This document shows, in pieces, positions 1-7,576 of a DNA stretch of 12,507 nucleotides. Every line of letters begins with the position of its first letter. Position 1 is the first letter of the stretch. The stretch comes from CAYTAP01 sp964435775 (GTDB lineage Bacteria; Planctomycetota; Phycisphaerae; Tepidisphaerales; Tepidisphaeraceae). A program made the position numbers and the translations under genes. The stretch is from NCBI GenBank assembly GCA_964435775.1, contig CAYTAP010000113.1, positions 1 through 12,507 of the forward strand, written 5' to 3'. Below the pieces are notes generated by a model that did no database searches, was not told the origin of the DNA, and saw nothing but the letters and a program-made list of their open reading frames with translations.

Positions 1-33
1 AAGATATATTCGAGAACTGAAAGACCCCATTTG

Positions 34-2007
34 CTATGCCAGAATCTGCACGTCGTAGCCCGTCAAATTCACCTGGCGCGCCGGCTTTGCATTCCCTGCC
101 AATTGATTGGTCAGTTCACGCGGCAGATCAAGGTGCGCTGGAGCGTCGGCGTGATTGATCACGATGAACACCTCACGTCCATCGCGCACGCGCCGGCATA
201 CTTCAATATTCTCCGGCGGTTCGGGGAAATGCCGTGGGACACCGCTGATCTTCACCGCCCATTCCATGACGCGGCGCATCGCGGTTTCCTCCAGCCAGGC
301 GCCCAGGTAGGTGATGCGCCCCTTGCCCACCATTCGCGTGACCATCGCCGGCTTGCCGTCGATCCATCCGTTGAATTTGCCATATCGCAAAAGGACCTGC
401 GCATCGGGCGCGGTGGTTTGCAGATACTCCGCCCAGATGATCGCCTGACTGTTGCCAAGGCCGCCGCCCAGTTCGCCGCCGACGGGCGCGGGACAGTCGA
501 GTGATTCAAAATCCTCGACGCTCGCTCCCAGCAGCTCTCCCAGCACTTTGCCCGGCTGGCGATGCGTGCTCAAGGCGTTGAGCTCATCCTTGAAACCTGT
601 GCGAGGGCCGAGCAGCAGATGCCCGCCGGCCTGAACGTAGTCGGCCAGCCTTTGCGCGGTGGCATCGTCAAGGCAATGCAAGTGCGGGGCGACCAGGAGA
701 CGATAGTTTGACCAATNNNNNNNNNNNNNNNNNNNNNNNNNNACATCGATCGCCATCCGGCGAAGCGGAGCGTAATACTCCAGCATGTGCTTCTTGCCTT
801 CGAATGCCGGGTTGTGCGGCTGGCGGCTGAGGGCGAACTGGTCGGCGTAGGTATAGATGACCGCCGCCGCCGCTTCGGTGCGCAAGCCGGTCAGTAGCTC
901 CTGCGTCCGTTCAATCTCATGCCCCATCGTTTTAGCTTCGTCGAAGATCGGTCGCGGACGGCCGTCCGGACCGAGCAATGTTCCATGGTATTGCTCATGC
1001 GCTCCCAACCCCATCCGCCATTGCCAATAGAGCAGCGCTTCGGCGCCATGTCCGAGGAAATGCCACATCATCGCACGGATCGATCCGCGGGGCATCTCGG
1101 CGTTGGGCGCGGACCAGTTCACATGACCCGGCTGCATCTCCATGATCCAGTGCGGCCGACTTTTCAGTGTTCGGCTAAAGTCGCTGGTCCATCCGAAACG
1201 CGGGTAGTCAATCCGGTTGATCCCTGGATACGGATCCCATCCGGCCACGTCGCAATCGGCGATGATTTTCGTGAAATCGAGATCCTCCCATGCGTGAATG
1301 TTGTGGGTGGTCCATTGCCGCGCTTCGGCATGGCGATGAATCGCGTCAATCTGCACGCGCTGAAAATCCGCGAACATCTCGCTCATGAAGCGGAAGCATT
1401 CCAGGCTCAAACAGGGGCTTGCCCACCCGACCGGCAACTGCACCTGCGACCAGTCGCTGTATTCCTGCGCCCAGCTCGTCAATCCCCACCGCGCGTTCAA
1501 CTCATCGAGCGATGCGTACCGCCCGCGCAACCAGCGTTGAAAGGCCCGACGCGTTTCCTCGTCGTATGACCATTCGCAGAACTCGTTGCCGATTTGCCAG
1601 CCGATGACATTGGGGTCACGCCCGAATTGCTCGGCCATCTTTTCAGCCATGATGCGGCAGAACTCGCGATACTTCGCCGAGACCGGCGAAAAATGGCGGC
1701 GCGCGCCATGACGCGTCGCCTGGCCGTCCGACTTGACGCGAAGCACCTCCGGGTATTTTTGCGTCATCCATGCCGGCGGGGCGTCGGATGGCGTCGTCAA
1801 CACCACTTCGACGCCGTACGTCGCGGCCAGATCGACCGCGCGGTGCAGCCAGTCGAATCGAAACTCACCTTCGCGCGGCTCCATTTGAGTCCAGCCATAG
1901 ACGCCGGTGCGCATGACGTTCATCCCGATCGAGCGCATCAGTTCCAGCTCGGTTTTCCAGCGGGATTCCGGCCACTGTTCGGGATACCACTCGGTTCCGT
2001 ATTTCAT
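34..2007 (-). CDS. GH42 beta-galactosidase (interrupted by an N gap)
   Basis: Family 42 glycoside hydrolases remove terminal beta-galactose by a retaining mechanism, usually from small oligosaccharides. The 657-residue product opens with the family's TIM-barrel start (YGTEWYPEQWPE, residues 3-14). It then shows TPSDAPPAW (72-80), the RHGARRH substrate loop (99-105), and GWQIGNEF with the probable acid/base Glu142. The probable nucleophile is Glu290 in WIMEMQPG. A flavodoxin-like trimerisation domain and a small C-terminal beta domain follow from about residue 380. There is no signal peptide, so a cytoplasmic enzyme is expected. The ATG overlaps the stop of the upstream glycosidase as ATGA, so the pair is probably translationally coupled. 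Residues 422-431 are unknown because of 26 N, but the frame is kept across the gap and the flanks match the family's spacing. The family call is firm; the exact substrate is inference. Confidence 0.92.
   Translation of the reverse strand: MKYGTEWYPEQWPESRWKTELELMRSIGMNVMRTGVYGWTQMEPREGEFRFDWLHRAVDLAATYGVEVVLTTPSDAPPAWMTQKYPEVLRVKSDGQATRHGARRHFSPVSAKYREFCRIMAEKMAEQFGRDPNVIGWQIGNEFCEWSYDEETRRAFQRWLRGRYASLDELNARWGLTSWAQEYSDWSQVQLPVGWASPCLSLECFRFMSEMFADFQRVQIDAIHRHAEARQWTTHNIHAWEDLDFTKIIADCDVAGWDPYPGINRIDYPRFGWTSDFSRTLKSRPHWIMEMQPGHVNWSAPNAEMPRGSIRAMMWHFLGHGAEALLYWQWRMGLGAHEQYHGTLLGPDGRPRPIFDEAKTMGHEIERTQELLTGLRTEAAAAVIYTYADQFALSRQPHNPAFEGKKHMLEYYAPLRRMAIDXXXXXXXXXXWSNYRLLVAPHLHCLDDATAQRLADYVQAGGHLLLGPRTGFKDELNALSTHRQPGKVLGELLGASVEDFESLDCPAPVGGELGGGLGNSQAIIWAEYLQTTAPDAQVLLRYGKFNGWIDGKPAMVTRMVGKGRITYLGAWLEETAMRRVMEWAVKISGVPRHFPEPPENIEVCRRVRDGREVFIVINHADAPAHLDLPRELTNQLAGNAKPARQVNLTGYDVQILA
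717..742. other. assembly gap (26 N)
   Basis: Twenty-six undetermined bases lie inside the GH42 gene. The reading frame on both sides is the same and the flanking protein (RRMAID before, WSNYRLLVAPHL after) matches normal GH42 spacing. The gap length is therefore about right, and the gene is probably intact in the organism. Confidence 0.99.
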
Positions 2008-4184
2008 GATTGGCTCGTGATTAAATATCCAAGGATGGGTTGTGTGGGATGCTCCGGCACGCGGATGCGCACCGACCCGCCGTCGATGATCGCTTCTTGC
2101 GACGGCTGTTCACCTTTGGTCGTGACCAGCGTGACTTGCGAGGGTGTCTTGTCCAATTGCAGATGCAGTTCGCCGGCGCCGTCGATGGGAATGCACGCCA
2201 GTTCCTTCGACTCGCGGAGGGATCGATCATCCTGGGCGATCAGCGCCCAGCGTTTGGTCCATCCGGCGATGCCCAGTTCCATCGGCGGCGAATCGTGAAG
2301 CACGCTTTCCCGCAGGGCGAGCGCCGTCACGCATTCGCTGCCGTTGAGCATTTCCAGCCTCCCCCAGCAGGCAAGCGCCGGTTCCATTCCCAGCCGCCCC
2401 TTCTCACTGTCCAGCCAGAGCGGCCGCCAGTGGGTCGAGCGCCGATGCCAGCGCGACAGCGCCAAGGCCCGGCGACGCCGCTGCATGCCCTGAGTCGAAT
2501 CATCGTATGCGGCTTTGGGCAACATGATGCCCGGCGCGCCGACGACGGCGGTGTTCAACATCACCTCGGCGTCGTTGTCCTGGTTGTAGCCGCATGATGC
2601 GTTGATCGCCAAGCCGAATCGCCCGGCAAGCGCCGCCCAGATGCACCACTGCGCATGTCCATGGGCCTCATAGCGCACATCCACCCGTCCCCCCGCGTCG
2701 CCAAGGTCATCCAGCGATACGAGGTTGGCGACCTGGCACATCAGGGGATGGATGCTGAACCCCCCCATCGCCACGGCGGGCTTCACTAAGCGGGCGCTGT
2801 CGGCGATGAGCTTCAGGAGCAAAAATCCCATCCGCTCGCCGCGAAACGCCGGATCGCGCGGCGCCGCGACATCCGGGCCGGGCATCCCATATGCAAAGTC
2901 AACCTTCAGGAGCGCGCCCCCGAGATCCGACACAACACGACGCGATCGCTCCGCCAGGAAACGCTGCATGTTGGGTGAGCTCGGATCAAGGCAGAAGGGG
3001 CCGGGTCTTCCCCCTTCATGCGGATTGCATGCCCAGTTGCACCGGCGCGGCCGGCCTTCGACGCCCAGCAGCAGGTCGTCATGGCCCAGCCCAACTTCCT
3101 CGGGCTTTACAATCCATCCACTGGGCAGCCAAAAACCGATGGACATTCCCAACTCGCGGGCGCGAGCCAGGTTCTTGTGGAAATCGGGAAACCGCTCCAT
3201 GAACGGTATTCCACTACCCACGAACGTTTCCCATGAATCATCGATACAGAGCATTTCCGCGCCGAGATGTTGGCCGGCCATTTCGATCATGCCGCCGAGG
3301 TCAAAGTTCTGGTGGCAAAAATCCCCCCAGGTGTTGGTCAGCGACATCTGGTGATAGCCACTGTCCGGGGTGACCTCAAAGGTATTGAAGAGGCGGTCGT
3401 AGGCGTCCCATGCGGATTCCGCCCAGGTCAGGCGCAGCGGCTCATTCCAGGTTCGCTGCGAGCCTTCCGGCGGTCCCCACAAGTCCTCCCGATAGCGATA
3501 TTCCAGCATCGCGCACGAGGAGCGAATTTGCAGGAGCATCGCGCCATCGGGCACTTCACCGCAACCAATGGCCACCCAACCGTCGCCGTTGCCCATCGCG
3601 GCGCTGAACAAGGGACGGGGAAAAGCCGCCGCATAGGGCGTGCCCAGCGCCGGGCCGAAGCTGCCCAGAGGAAGGGTCGCATGTCCAAGCTCCCAGCGGC
3701 GGAAGAAGCTCTGCACCGGACCGCCTTTGACGCTGGGGATGCAGTACCCATCGCTCTGCCAGCTTGGCCAGAAGGGGCGCGACAGATCAGGTGCGACGTC
3801 GCGCTGTTCCAACGTCAAAAGTTTGGCGCCCCAGTGCACGGCAATCAGCGGCGGCGTCGAGGTGGTCCAGTGTACGAGGAGCTTTTCGACGCGAATGCAC
3901 CCATTTGCGAACGACAGGTGAAGTTCACCTTCACCATACCCCGGCAGATCAATCGTGACGGTGGCGTGATCTCCGGCAAGCGCGCAATGACTCGGTTTGA
4001 CCTGCGCCGCGATGCAGCTTTTCGCTCCGTGGTCGCCGGGAATCTCGAACAGCGGCAACAGCCCGCCTGACCAGATGCGTGAACTTGCCCCCTCGAGTTG
4101 CACTGTTGCGACATCCTTCAGCAAATCCCAATGGAAACGAAAGCGGCCATCGGTGATCGACCAATCCAGCGCGTAGCTACTCAT
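2004..4184 (-). CDS. GH36/clan GH-D-like glycosidase (alpha-galactosidase-like)
   Basis: The product is a 726-residue protein resembling the melibiase/GH36 group: an N-terminal beta-sandwich (about 1-270), a TIM barrel (about 280-580) and a C-terminal beta domain. Barrel landmarks are NTWGDF (284-289), CIDDSWE (313-319), GFWLPSGW (350-357), FCLDPSSP (397-404) and LLKVDF (425-430). Asp429 sits where clan GH-D enzymes keep the nucleophile. The acid/base is probably one of Asp492, Asp493 or Asp496 in SLDDLGDAG, but this is not certain. Alpha-galactosidase is the best guess; another alpha-glycoside is possible. No signal peptide is seen, so it is probably cytoplasmic. I chose ATG at 4184 because AGGG lies just upstream; an in-frame TTG at 4235 adds only an unconvincing 17-residue tail. 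It overlaps the downstream GH42 gene by 4 bases, so the two enzymes are probably made together. Confidence 0.75.
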   Translation of the reverse strand: MSSYALDWSITDGRFRFHWDLLKDVATVQLEGASSRIWSGGLLPLFEIPGDHGAKSCIAAQVKPSHCALAGDHATVTIDLPGYGEGELHLSFANGCIRVEKLLVHWTTSTPPLIAVHWGAKLLTLEQRDVAPDLSRPFWPSWQSDGYCIPSVKGGPVQSFFRRWELGHATLPLGSFGPALGTPYAAAFPRPLFSAAMGNGDGWVAIGCGEVPDGAMLLQIRSSCAMLEYRYREDLWGPPEGSQRTWNEPLRLTWAESAWDAYDRLFNTFEVTPDSGYHQMSLTNTWGDFCHQNFDLGGMIEMAGQHLGAEMLCIDDSWETFVGSGIPFMERFPDFHKNLARARELGMSIGFWLPSGWIVKPEEVGLGHDDLLLGVEGRPRRCNWACNPHEGGRPGPFCLDPSSPNMQRFLAERSRRVVSDLGGALLKVDFAYGMPGPDVAAPRDPAFRGERMGFLLLKLIADSARLVKPAVAMGGFSIHPLMCQVANLVSLDDLGDAGGRVDVRYEAHGHAQWCIWAALAGRFGLAINASCGYNQDNDAEVMLNTAVVGAPGIMLPKAAYDDSTQGMQRRRRALALSRWHRRSTHWRPLWLDSEKGRLGMEPALACWGRLEMLNGSECVTALALRESVLHDSPPMELGIAGWTKRWALIAQDDRSLRESKELACIPIDGAGELHLQLDKTPSQVTLVTTKGEQPSQEAIIDGGSVRIRVPEHPTQPILGYLITSQS

Positions 4185-4357
4185 GGTTGCCCTGTTGGTG
4201 AAACACGTCCCAATCGGCGGGATTCGCGCCCGCAACTGTTTCGAAAGCGGGGCGCGCTATTTCGCCAATGCCCCGCGTCAACCGTATCGCCGCAAGTATA
4301 CGCCCGGCCAAGCCACTGTCGAGATGAGCGTGCCTGAGAACCCGATGAACACCAACC

Positions 4358-4378
4358 TCGCCCGGTATTACCGGGCGA
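4358..4378. other. near-perfect palindrome upstream of the GH36-like gene
   Basis: Ten-base arms (tcgcccggta and taccgggcga) surround a single base. It lies 173 bases upstream of the GH36-like start and 35 bases past the tRNA 3' end. There is no T-run after it on either strand. Its symmetry would suit a dimeric repressor site for the glycosidase pair or a strong RNA stem ending the tRNA transcript. The sequence does not decide between these. Confidence 0.45.
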
Positions 4379-4390
4379 TTCCACGTGTTA

Positions 4391-4408
4391 CGTTCCGATG
4401 CAGGAACG
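4391..4408. other. hairpin just downstream of tRNA-Glu
   Basis: A 6-bp perfect stem (cgttcc/ggaacg) with a 6-base loop starts 5 bases past the tRNA 3' end on the minus strand, after TTTT. It could stop 3' trimming or help end transcription. There is no U-tract after the stem, so it is not a classical intrinsic terminator. Confidence 0.35.
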
Positions 4409-4413
4409 GAAAA

Positions 4414-4486
4414 TGACCCCGACGGGATTCGAACCCGTGTCGCGGCCTTGAAAGGGCCGTGTCCTAGGCCTCTAGACGACGGGGCC
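4414..4486 (-). tRNA. tRNA-Glu (anticodon UUC)
   Basis: The minus strand folds into a full cloverleaf of 73 bases. The acceptor stem is GGCCCCG with CGGGGTC (one G-U pair) and the discriminator base is A73. The D-arm region GTCTAGAGGCCTAGGACAC closely matches the Escherichia coli tRNA-Glu. The anticodon stem CGGCC/GGCCG holds the loop CTTTCAA, giving anticodon TTC. The T-arm is CGGG-TTCGAAT-CCCG. CCA is not encoded and must be added. It is likely transcribed alone from the promoter at 4528-4557, although the GH36-like gene lies downstream on the same strand. Confidence 0.97.
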
Positions 4487-4527
4487 AACTGCTGATGCAC
4501 AGTTGCCTGCGAGCCCAGGAAGTCCGA

Positions 4528-4557
4528 ACACTATGCAGATGCGAGGGGTTTCGTCAA
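4528..4557 (-). promoter_or_regulatory. probable sigma70-type promoter for tRNA-Glu
   Basis: On the minus strand, a -35 box TTGACG (4552-4557) and a -10 box TAGTGT (4528-4533) are separated by 18 bases. Transcription would start near 4521, giving a leader of about 35 bases. A 6-bp stem (CAACTG/CAGTTG, 4486-4505) abuts the mature 5' end, where RNase P would cut. Confidence 0.55.
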
Positions 4558-4625
4558 CGTTCGAGCGGAGTAAAAACGGATGCGGGCGCGTGGCGGGAAG
4601 TCGGCGGATGTGCCTATGATGGGGC

Positions 4626-5204
4626 ATGAAAATGGGATCTCCTCAAGCGGAAAATGGTCGAGGCGTATGGCGGCGGGTGGGGTCGTGGGCGCTGCTGGTG
4701 GGGGTTGTGCTGGTGCTTGCCTATGCGATGCGCACACGGTACCAGGGCGGGCCGCTGGTGGCGTCGGCGGATCGGCAGACGATGGGTGATTTCTCGGCGG
4801 CCGACTTGTCGGGCAAGCCGTGGCGAATCGCGGATTACCGGGGGCAGGTGGTGCTCGTGAATGTGTTTGCCACCTGGTGCCCGCCGTGCCGGGAGGAGAC
4901 GCCGGGGCTTGTCGAGTTGTCCAATCAGTACGCCGGCAAGGGGTTGCAGGTGGTGGGGGTGTCATTGGATGAGCAGGGCAAGAGCGTGCTCGAGCCTTTT
5001 GTGAAGGAATACAAGATCAAATATCCGGTGCTGCTACCGGACGTCAATTCTCCATTCACGCGGATTCAGTCGATTCCGGTTACATTTCTGATTGACCAAC
5101 AGGGACGGGTGGCCAAGCGCTACGAAGGGGCCGTGACCCGACGGACCTTTGAGCATGACGTGAAGCGACTGCTGGAGGGGGAGAAGAGTAAGGATGAAGG
5201 ATGA
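4626..5204 (+). CDS. membrane-anchored TlpA/ResA-like thioredoxin
   Basis: The product is a 192-residue thiol-disulfide oxidoreductase of the TlpA/ResA group. These act outside the cytoplasmic membrane and reduce disulfides, for example in cytochrome c maturation; the partner here is unknown. A membrane anchor spans about residues 19-36. The thioredoxin fold follows with FSAADLSGKPW (56-66), the active site WCPPC (Cys85 and Cys88) and a cis-proline in SIPVTFLID (Pro151). The ATG at 4626 has no good ribosome site. A TATGAT hexamer at 4615-4620 would place transcription start almost on the ATG, so leaderless translation is possible. An ATG two codons later is an alternative. The C-terminal codons (KSKDEG) and the stop lie inside a 7-base repeat (aaggatg), so the tail may have been rewritten by it. 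The gene converges on atpA. Confidence 0.9.
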   Translation: MKMGSPQAENGRGVWRRVGSWALLVGVVLVLAYAMRTRYQGGPLVASADRQTMGDFSAADLSGKPWRIADYRGQVVLVNVFATWCPPCREETPGLVELSNQYAGKGLQVVGVSLDEQGKSVLEPFVKEYKIKYPVLLPDVNSPFTRIQSIPVTFLIDQQGRVAKRYEGAVTRRTFEHDVKRLLEGEKSKDEG

Positions 5205-5210
5205 AGGAAT
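5190..5210 (+). repeat. heptamer array AAGGATG x3 over the tlpA-like stop
   Basis: Units aaggatg, aaggatg and aaggaat lie head to tail. The second and third contain the TGA stop of the thioredoxin gene, so the array encodes the last residues of the protein. It belongs with the other 7-base arrays in this window. Confidence 0.75.
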
Positions 5211-5213
5211 TGC

Positions 5214-5270
5214 CGATTTTGGATTTTTGATTGTCGATTGAAATCAAAAATCGCGAATCCAAAATCGACA
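5214..5270. repeat. inverted AT-rich heptamer array (GATTTTG-type)
   Basis: From 5215, four 7-base units run gattttg, gattttt, gattgtc, gattgaa. From 5243 four more run in the opposite sense: atcaaaa, atcgcga, atccaaa, atcgaca. The two halves pair over a 12-base perfect arm (cgattttggatt) plus a further tttttgat segment, with a 5-base offset. The stem lies between the convergent tlpA-like and atpA genes. It could end transcription from both sides, but it is AT-rich and has no standard U-tract. Confidence 0.7.
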
Positions 5271-5278
5271 AGCCAATG

Positions 5279-5292
5279 GGGATGAGGGATGA
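5279..5292 (+). repeat. short heptamer array GGGATGA x2
   Basis: Two exact head-to-tail copies of gggatga lie between the AT-rich inverted array and the ACTGCCC array. On its own this would be unremarkable; it is listed because it continues the same 7-base pattern. Confidence 0.5.
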
Positions 5293-5333
5293 CATGATCC
5301 GTCCTCAGTGGTCTGTTTCCCAAACACGGGACA

Positions 5334-5368
<35 letters not shown>

Positions 5369-5370
5369 TC

Positions 5371-6834
5371 CTACGCCTTCCAGACGCGGCTCTTGAAGTC
5401 GCTGATGGCTTGCTTGACCTTGGCTTCCAATTCGGCGGGGAGCTCTTTCTTGTCGGCCAGTTCCTTTTGCACGTCGCTCGCGGACGTTTCGATGTATTTC
5501 AGCAGGGCGTTCTGGAATTCCTGAACGCGGTCAACGGCAATGTCGTCGAGATAACCCTGTGTACCCGCGTAGATCACGATGACTTCCTGCTCCAGGCGCA
5601 TTGGCTTGTACTGCGGCTGCTTGAGCAATTCGACGAGGCGGGCCCCGCGATCAAGCTGCTTTTGTGTCGCCTTGTCCAGTTCGGTTCCGAGCTGTGCAAA
5701 GGCTTCGAGTTCGCGGTAGGCGGCCAGGTCGAGTTTGAGGGAGCCGGCAATTTTTTTCATCGCCTTGGTCTGGGCGTTTCCGCCGACGCGGCTGACGGAG
5801 ATGCCGACGTTGATGGCCGGGCGCACACCGGCGAAGAAGAGATCCGGTTCGAGGTAGATCTGGCCGTCCGTGATGCTGATGACGTTGGTGGGGATGTATG
5901 CCGAGACTTCGCCTTCCTGGGTTTCGATGATTGGCAGGGCGGTGAGGCTGCCGCCACCCTGGTCATCGCTCAGTTTGACGGCGCGCTCGAGCAGACGGCT
6001 GTGGAGATAGAAGACGTCGCCGGGATAGGCTTCGCGGCCGGGCGGGCGGCGCAGGAGCAGGCAAAGCGTCGCCTCGCCTTTCCACATGAAGTATTCGGCC
6101 ATCGCGCAGCCGGCGTAGGGGGCGATGTATTGGAGCGGCGCGGGGTCGGCGGCGGAGGCGATGACGACGGTGGTGTAGTCCATCGCACCATGCGATTTGA
6201 GGACTTCAACGATGCCGGCGACGGTTGATTCCTTGCTGCCGATGGCGACGTAGAAGCACTTAACGCCCTTGCCCTTCTGGTTGATGATCGTATCGATGGC
6301 GATGGCGGTTTTGCCGGTTTTGCGGTCGCCGATGATCAGCTCTCGCTGGCCGCGCCCGATGGGGATCATGCTGTCCACGGCTTTGATGCCGGTGAGCAGG
6401 GGTTCGGTGACGGGTTTGCGCTCGGCGATGCCGGGGGCGATGATGTCGAGCTTGCGGGTCTCGGTCGTCTGGATGGGTGGGCCGCCATCGAGAGGCTCGC
6501 CGAGTGGGTTGACCACGCGCCCGATCATTGCTTCGCCGACGGGGACTTCGAGAAGTCGGCCGGTCGATTTGACGGATTCACCTTCCTTGATGCCGAGGTA
6601 ATCCCCGAAAATAACGGCGCCGATGGAGTCTTCCTCGAGGTTGAAGACCTGTCCCATCGCGCCGTTTTCGAACTCGAGCAGTTCACCGGCCATCGCATCG
6701 CGCAGGCCGTAGATGCGGGCGATGCCGTCGCCGATTTCGATGACGGTTCCGACGCTGGTGACCTGGAGCTTCTGTTCGAAGCCGGCGATCTCCTTTTTCA
6801 GGACGCTTGTGATTTCCGCGACGTTGATGGCCAT
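5371..6834 (-). CDS. atpA: ATP synthase F1 alpha subunit, lacking 16 residues at Walker B
   Basis: Alpha forms the non-catalytic nucleotide sites of the F1 hexamer. The 487-residue product matches the family end to end: N-terminal beta-barrel, P-loop GDRKTGKT (169-176), QYIAPYAGCAMAEYF (235-249), LLLRRPPGREAYPGDVFYLHSRLLERA (259-285), VSRVGGNAQ with the essential Arg349 (347-355), and the helical C-terminal domain. However, GEATLC (253-258) runs straight into LLLRRPPG (259-266). In E. coli AtpA 16 residues, IYDDLSKQAVAYRQIS, lie there, including the Walker B aspartate. Adding 16 gives 503, the usual length. The junction is at 6060/6061, in frame with no stop. It is either a real deletion or an assembly error. 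The start ATG has GGAGA upstream. This is the last gene of the operon here; atpG does not follow. Confidence 0.95.
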   Translation of the reverse strand: MAINVAEITSVLKKEIAGFEQKLQVTSVGTVIEIGDGIARIYGLRDAMAGELLEFENGAMGQVFNLEEDSIGAVIFGDYLGIKEGESVKSTGRLLEVPVGEAMIGRVVNPLGEPLDGGPPIQTTETRKLDIIAPGIAERKPVTEPLLTGIKAVDSMIPIGRGQRELIIGDRKTGKTAIAIDTIINQKGKGVKCFYVAIGSKESTVAGIVEVLKSHGAMDYTTVVIASAADPAPLQYIAPYAGCAMAEYFMWKGEATLCLLLRRPPGREAYPGDVFYLHSRLLERAVKLSDDQGGGSLTALPIIETQEGEVSAYIPTNVISITDGQIYLEPDLFFAGVRPAINVGISVSRVGGNAQTKAMKKIAGSLKLDLAAYRELEAFAQLGTELDKATQKQLDRGARLVELLKQPQYKPMRLEQEVIVIYAGTQGYLDDIAVDRVQEFQNALLKYIETSASDVQKELADKKELPAELEAKVKQAISDFKSRVWKA

Positions 6835-6899
6835 GAGTCAGTGTTCTCCGATTGTGGGTTGTAAATACTCTTGGTTCGTTTTTATTTATTTGAGTGTTC

Positions 6900-6914
6900 G
6901 CGGGTATCTCCCGC
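6900..6914. other. small hairpin in the atpH-atpA spacer
   Basis: A 5-bp stem (gcggg/cccgc) with loop tatct lies 5 bases past the atpH stop. It is followed on the minus strand by a distinctly AT-rich stretch (about 6862-6893) before atpA. It might be an RNA processing or stability element, or mark a weak internal promoter for atpA. No convincing -35/-10 pair is seen. Confidence 0.3.
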
Positions 6915-6918
6915 CCCT

Positions 6919-7497
6919 TTAGTTTACGGGTGATGCCGCGGAATTGGCCGGGCGCATCAGTTGTTGACGCATCAACTGAAGCTGGCTTTTCACGCTCGCG
7001 TCGATGAGACGGTCCTGGATGTTGAGCATCAACCCGCCAAGGATCGATTCATTGACCTGTTCGTGAATCGTCACGTCTTTCTTCATCGCTTCACCGATGC
7101 GCTTGCGGACTTGCTCCAGATGTTCATCGCCGAGCTTTTCGGCGACGGTCACGGTGACTTCGATGCGATTGGCTTGACGGTTGAGCAGGTCGTGATAGGC
7201 GGCCACGATCTGGGTGAGGAGGTTGATCCTTCCCTTTTCATTAAGGACGCCGAGGAAGTTTTGCAGGAGTTTCGAGAGGTTGCCGTGGAACACGCGTTCG
7301 ATCACCTGTCCACGTCGCTCGTGGGTGATGGCGGGATCGGTCAGGAACAGCCCGAAGCTCGGATTGCTCTTGATGATCTCGTGTACCGCGCTCAGCTCCT
7401 GTCCGACCGGTTCGGCGTTTTTGTCGTCGGTGGCCAATTGGAGCAACGCCTCGGCGTAGGAGGCGGCGACGGGGGAATAGTGGATGCGGGTGGGCAT
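6919..7497 (-). CDS. atpH: ATP synthase F1 delta subunit (OSCP-like)
   Basis: Delta joins the top of the alpha3beta3 hexamer to the b stalk. The 192-residue product has the N-terminal helical-domain opening SPVAASYAEALLQLA (8-22), the central NEKGRINLL and the C-terminal ESILGGLMLNIQDRLIDASVKSQL typical of the family; about 178 residues is usual. It sits between atpF and atpA as expected. Its ATG is preceded on the minus strand by ACCTCCCCC and a heptamer array, so there is no recognisable Shine-Dalgarno sequence. Translation may depend on coupling, although atpF ends 79 bases upstream. The extra C-terminal residues (ANSAASPVN) are low in complexity. Confidence 0.93.
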   Translation of the reverse strand: MPTRIHYSPVAASYAEALLQLATDDKNAEPVGQELSAVHEIIKSNPSFGLFLTDPAITHERRGQVIERVFHGNLSKLLQNFLGVLNEKGRINLLTQIVAAYHDLLNRQANRIEVTVTVAEKLGDEHLEQVRKRIGEAMKKDVTIHEQVNESILGGLMLNIQDRLIDASVKSQLQLMRQQLMRPANSAASPVN

Positions 7498-7503
7498 GGG
7501 GGA

Positions 7504-7531
7504 GGTTCAGGGTTCAGGGTTCGGGGTTCAG
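7504..7531 (+). repeat. heptamer array GGTTCAG x4 upstream of atpH
   Basis: Units ggttcag, ggttcag, ggttcgg and ggttcag lie head to tail, ending 7 bases from the atpH start codon. The array takes the place where a ribosome binding site would normally be. Confidence 0.85.
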
Positions 7532-7546
7532 GTCAAGAATTCACTG

Positions 7547-7567
7547 ACAACGGACAACGAATAACGG
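7547..7567 (+). repeat. heptamer array ACAACGG x3 downstream of atpF
   Basis: Units acaacgg, acaacga and ataacgg lie head to tail, ending 9 bases from the atpF stop (7577-7579). With the GGTTCAG array, this 7-base repeat material fills most of the 79-base atpF-atpH spacer. Confidence 0.7.
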
Positions 7568-7576
7568 ACCAATCCC

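Noticed and set aside
717..742. Disrupted (pseudogene) GH42
   Set aside because: The interruption is undetermined sequence, not a stop or frameshift, and the frame continues with normal family spacing.
4200..4300. A second, degenerate tRNA near the GH36-like start (T-arm-like gcggg/cccgc with a 7-base loop at about 4216-4234)
   Set aside because: No matching acceptor stem, anticodon arm or D-arm could be found around it on the minus strand.
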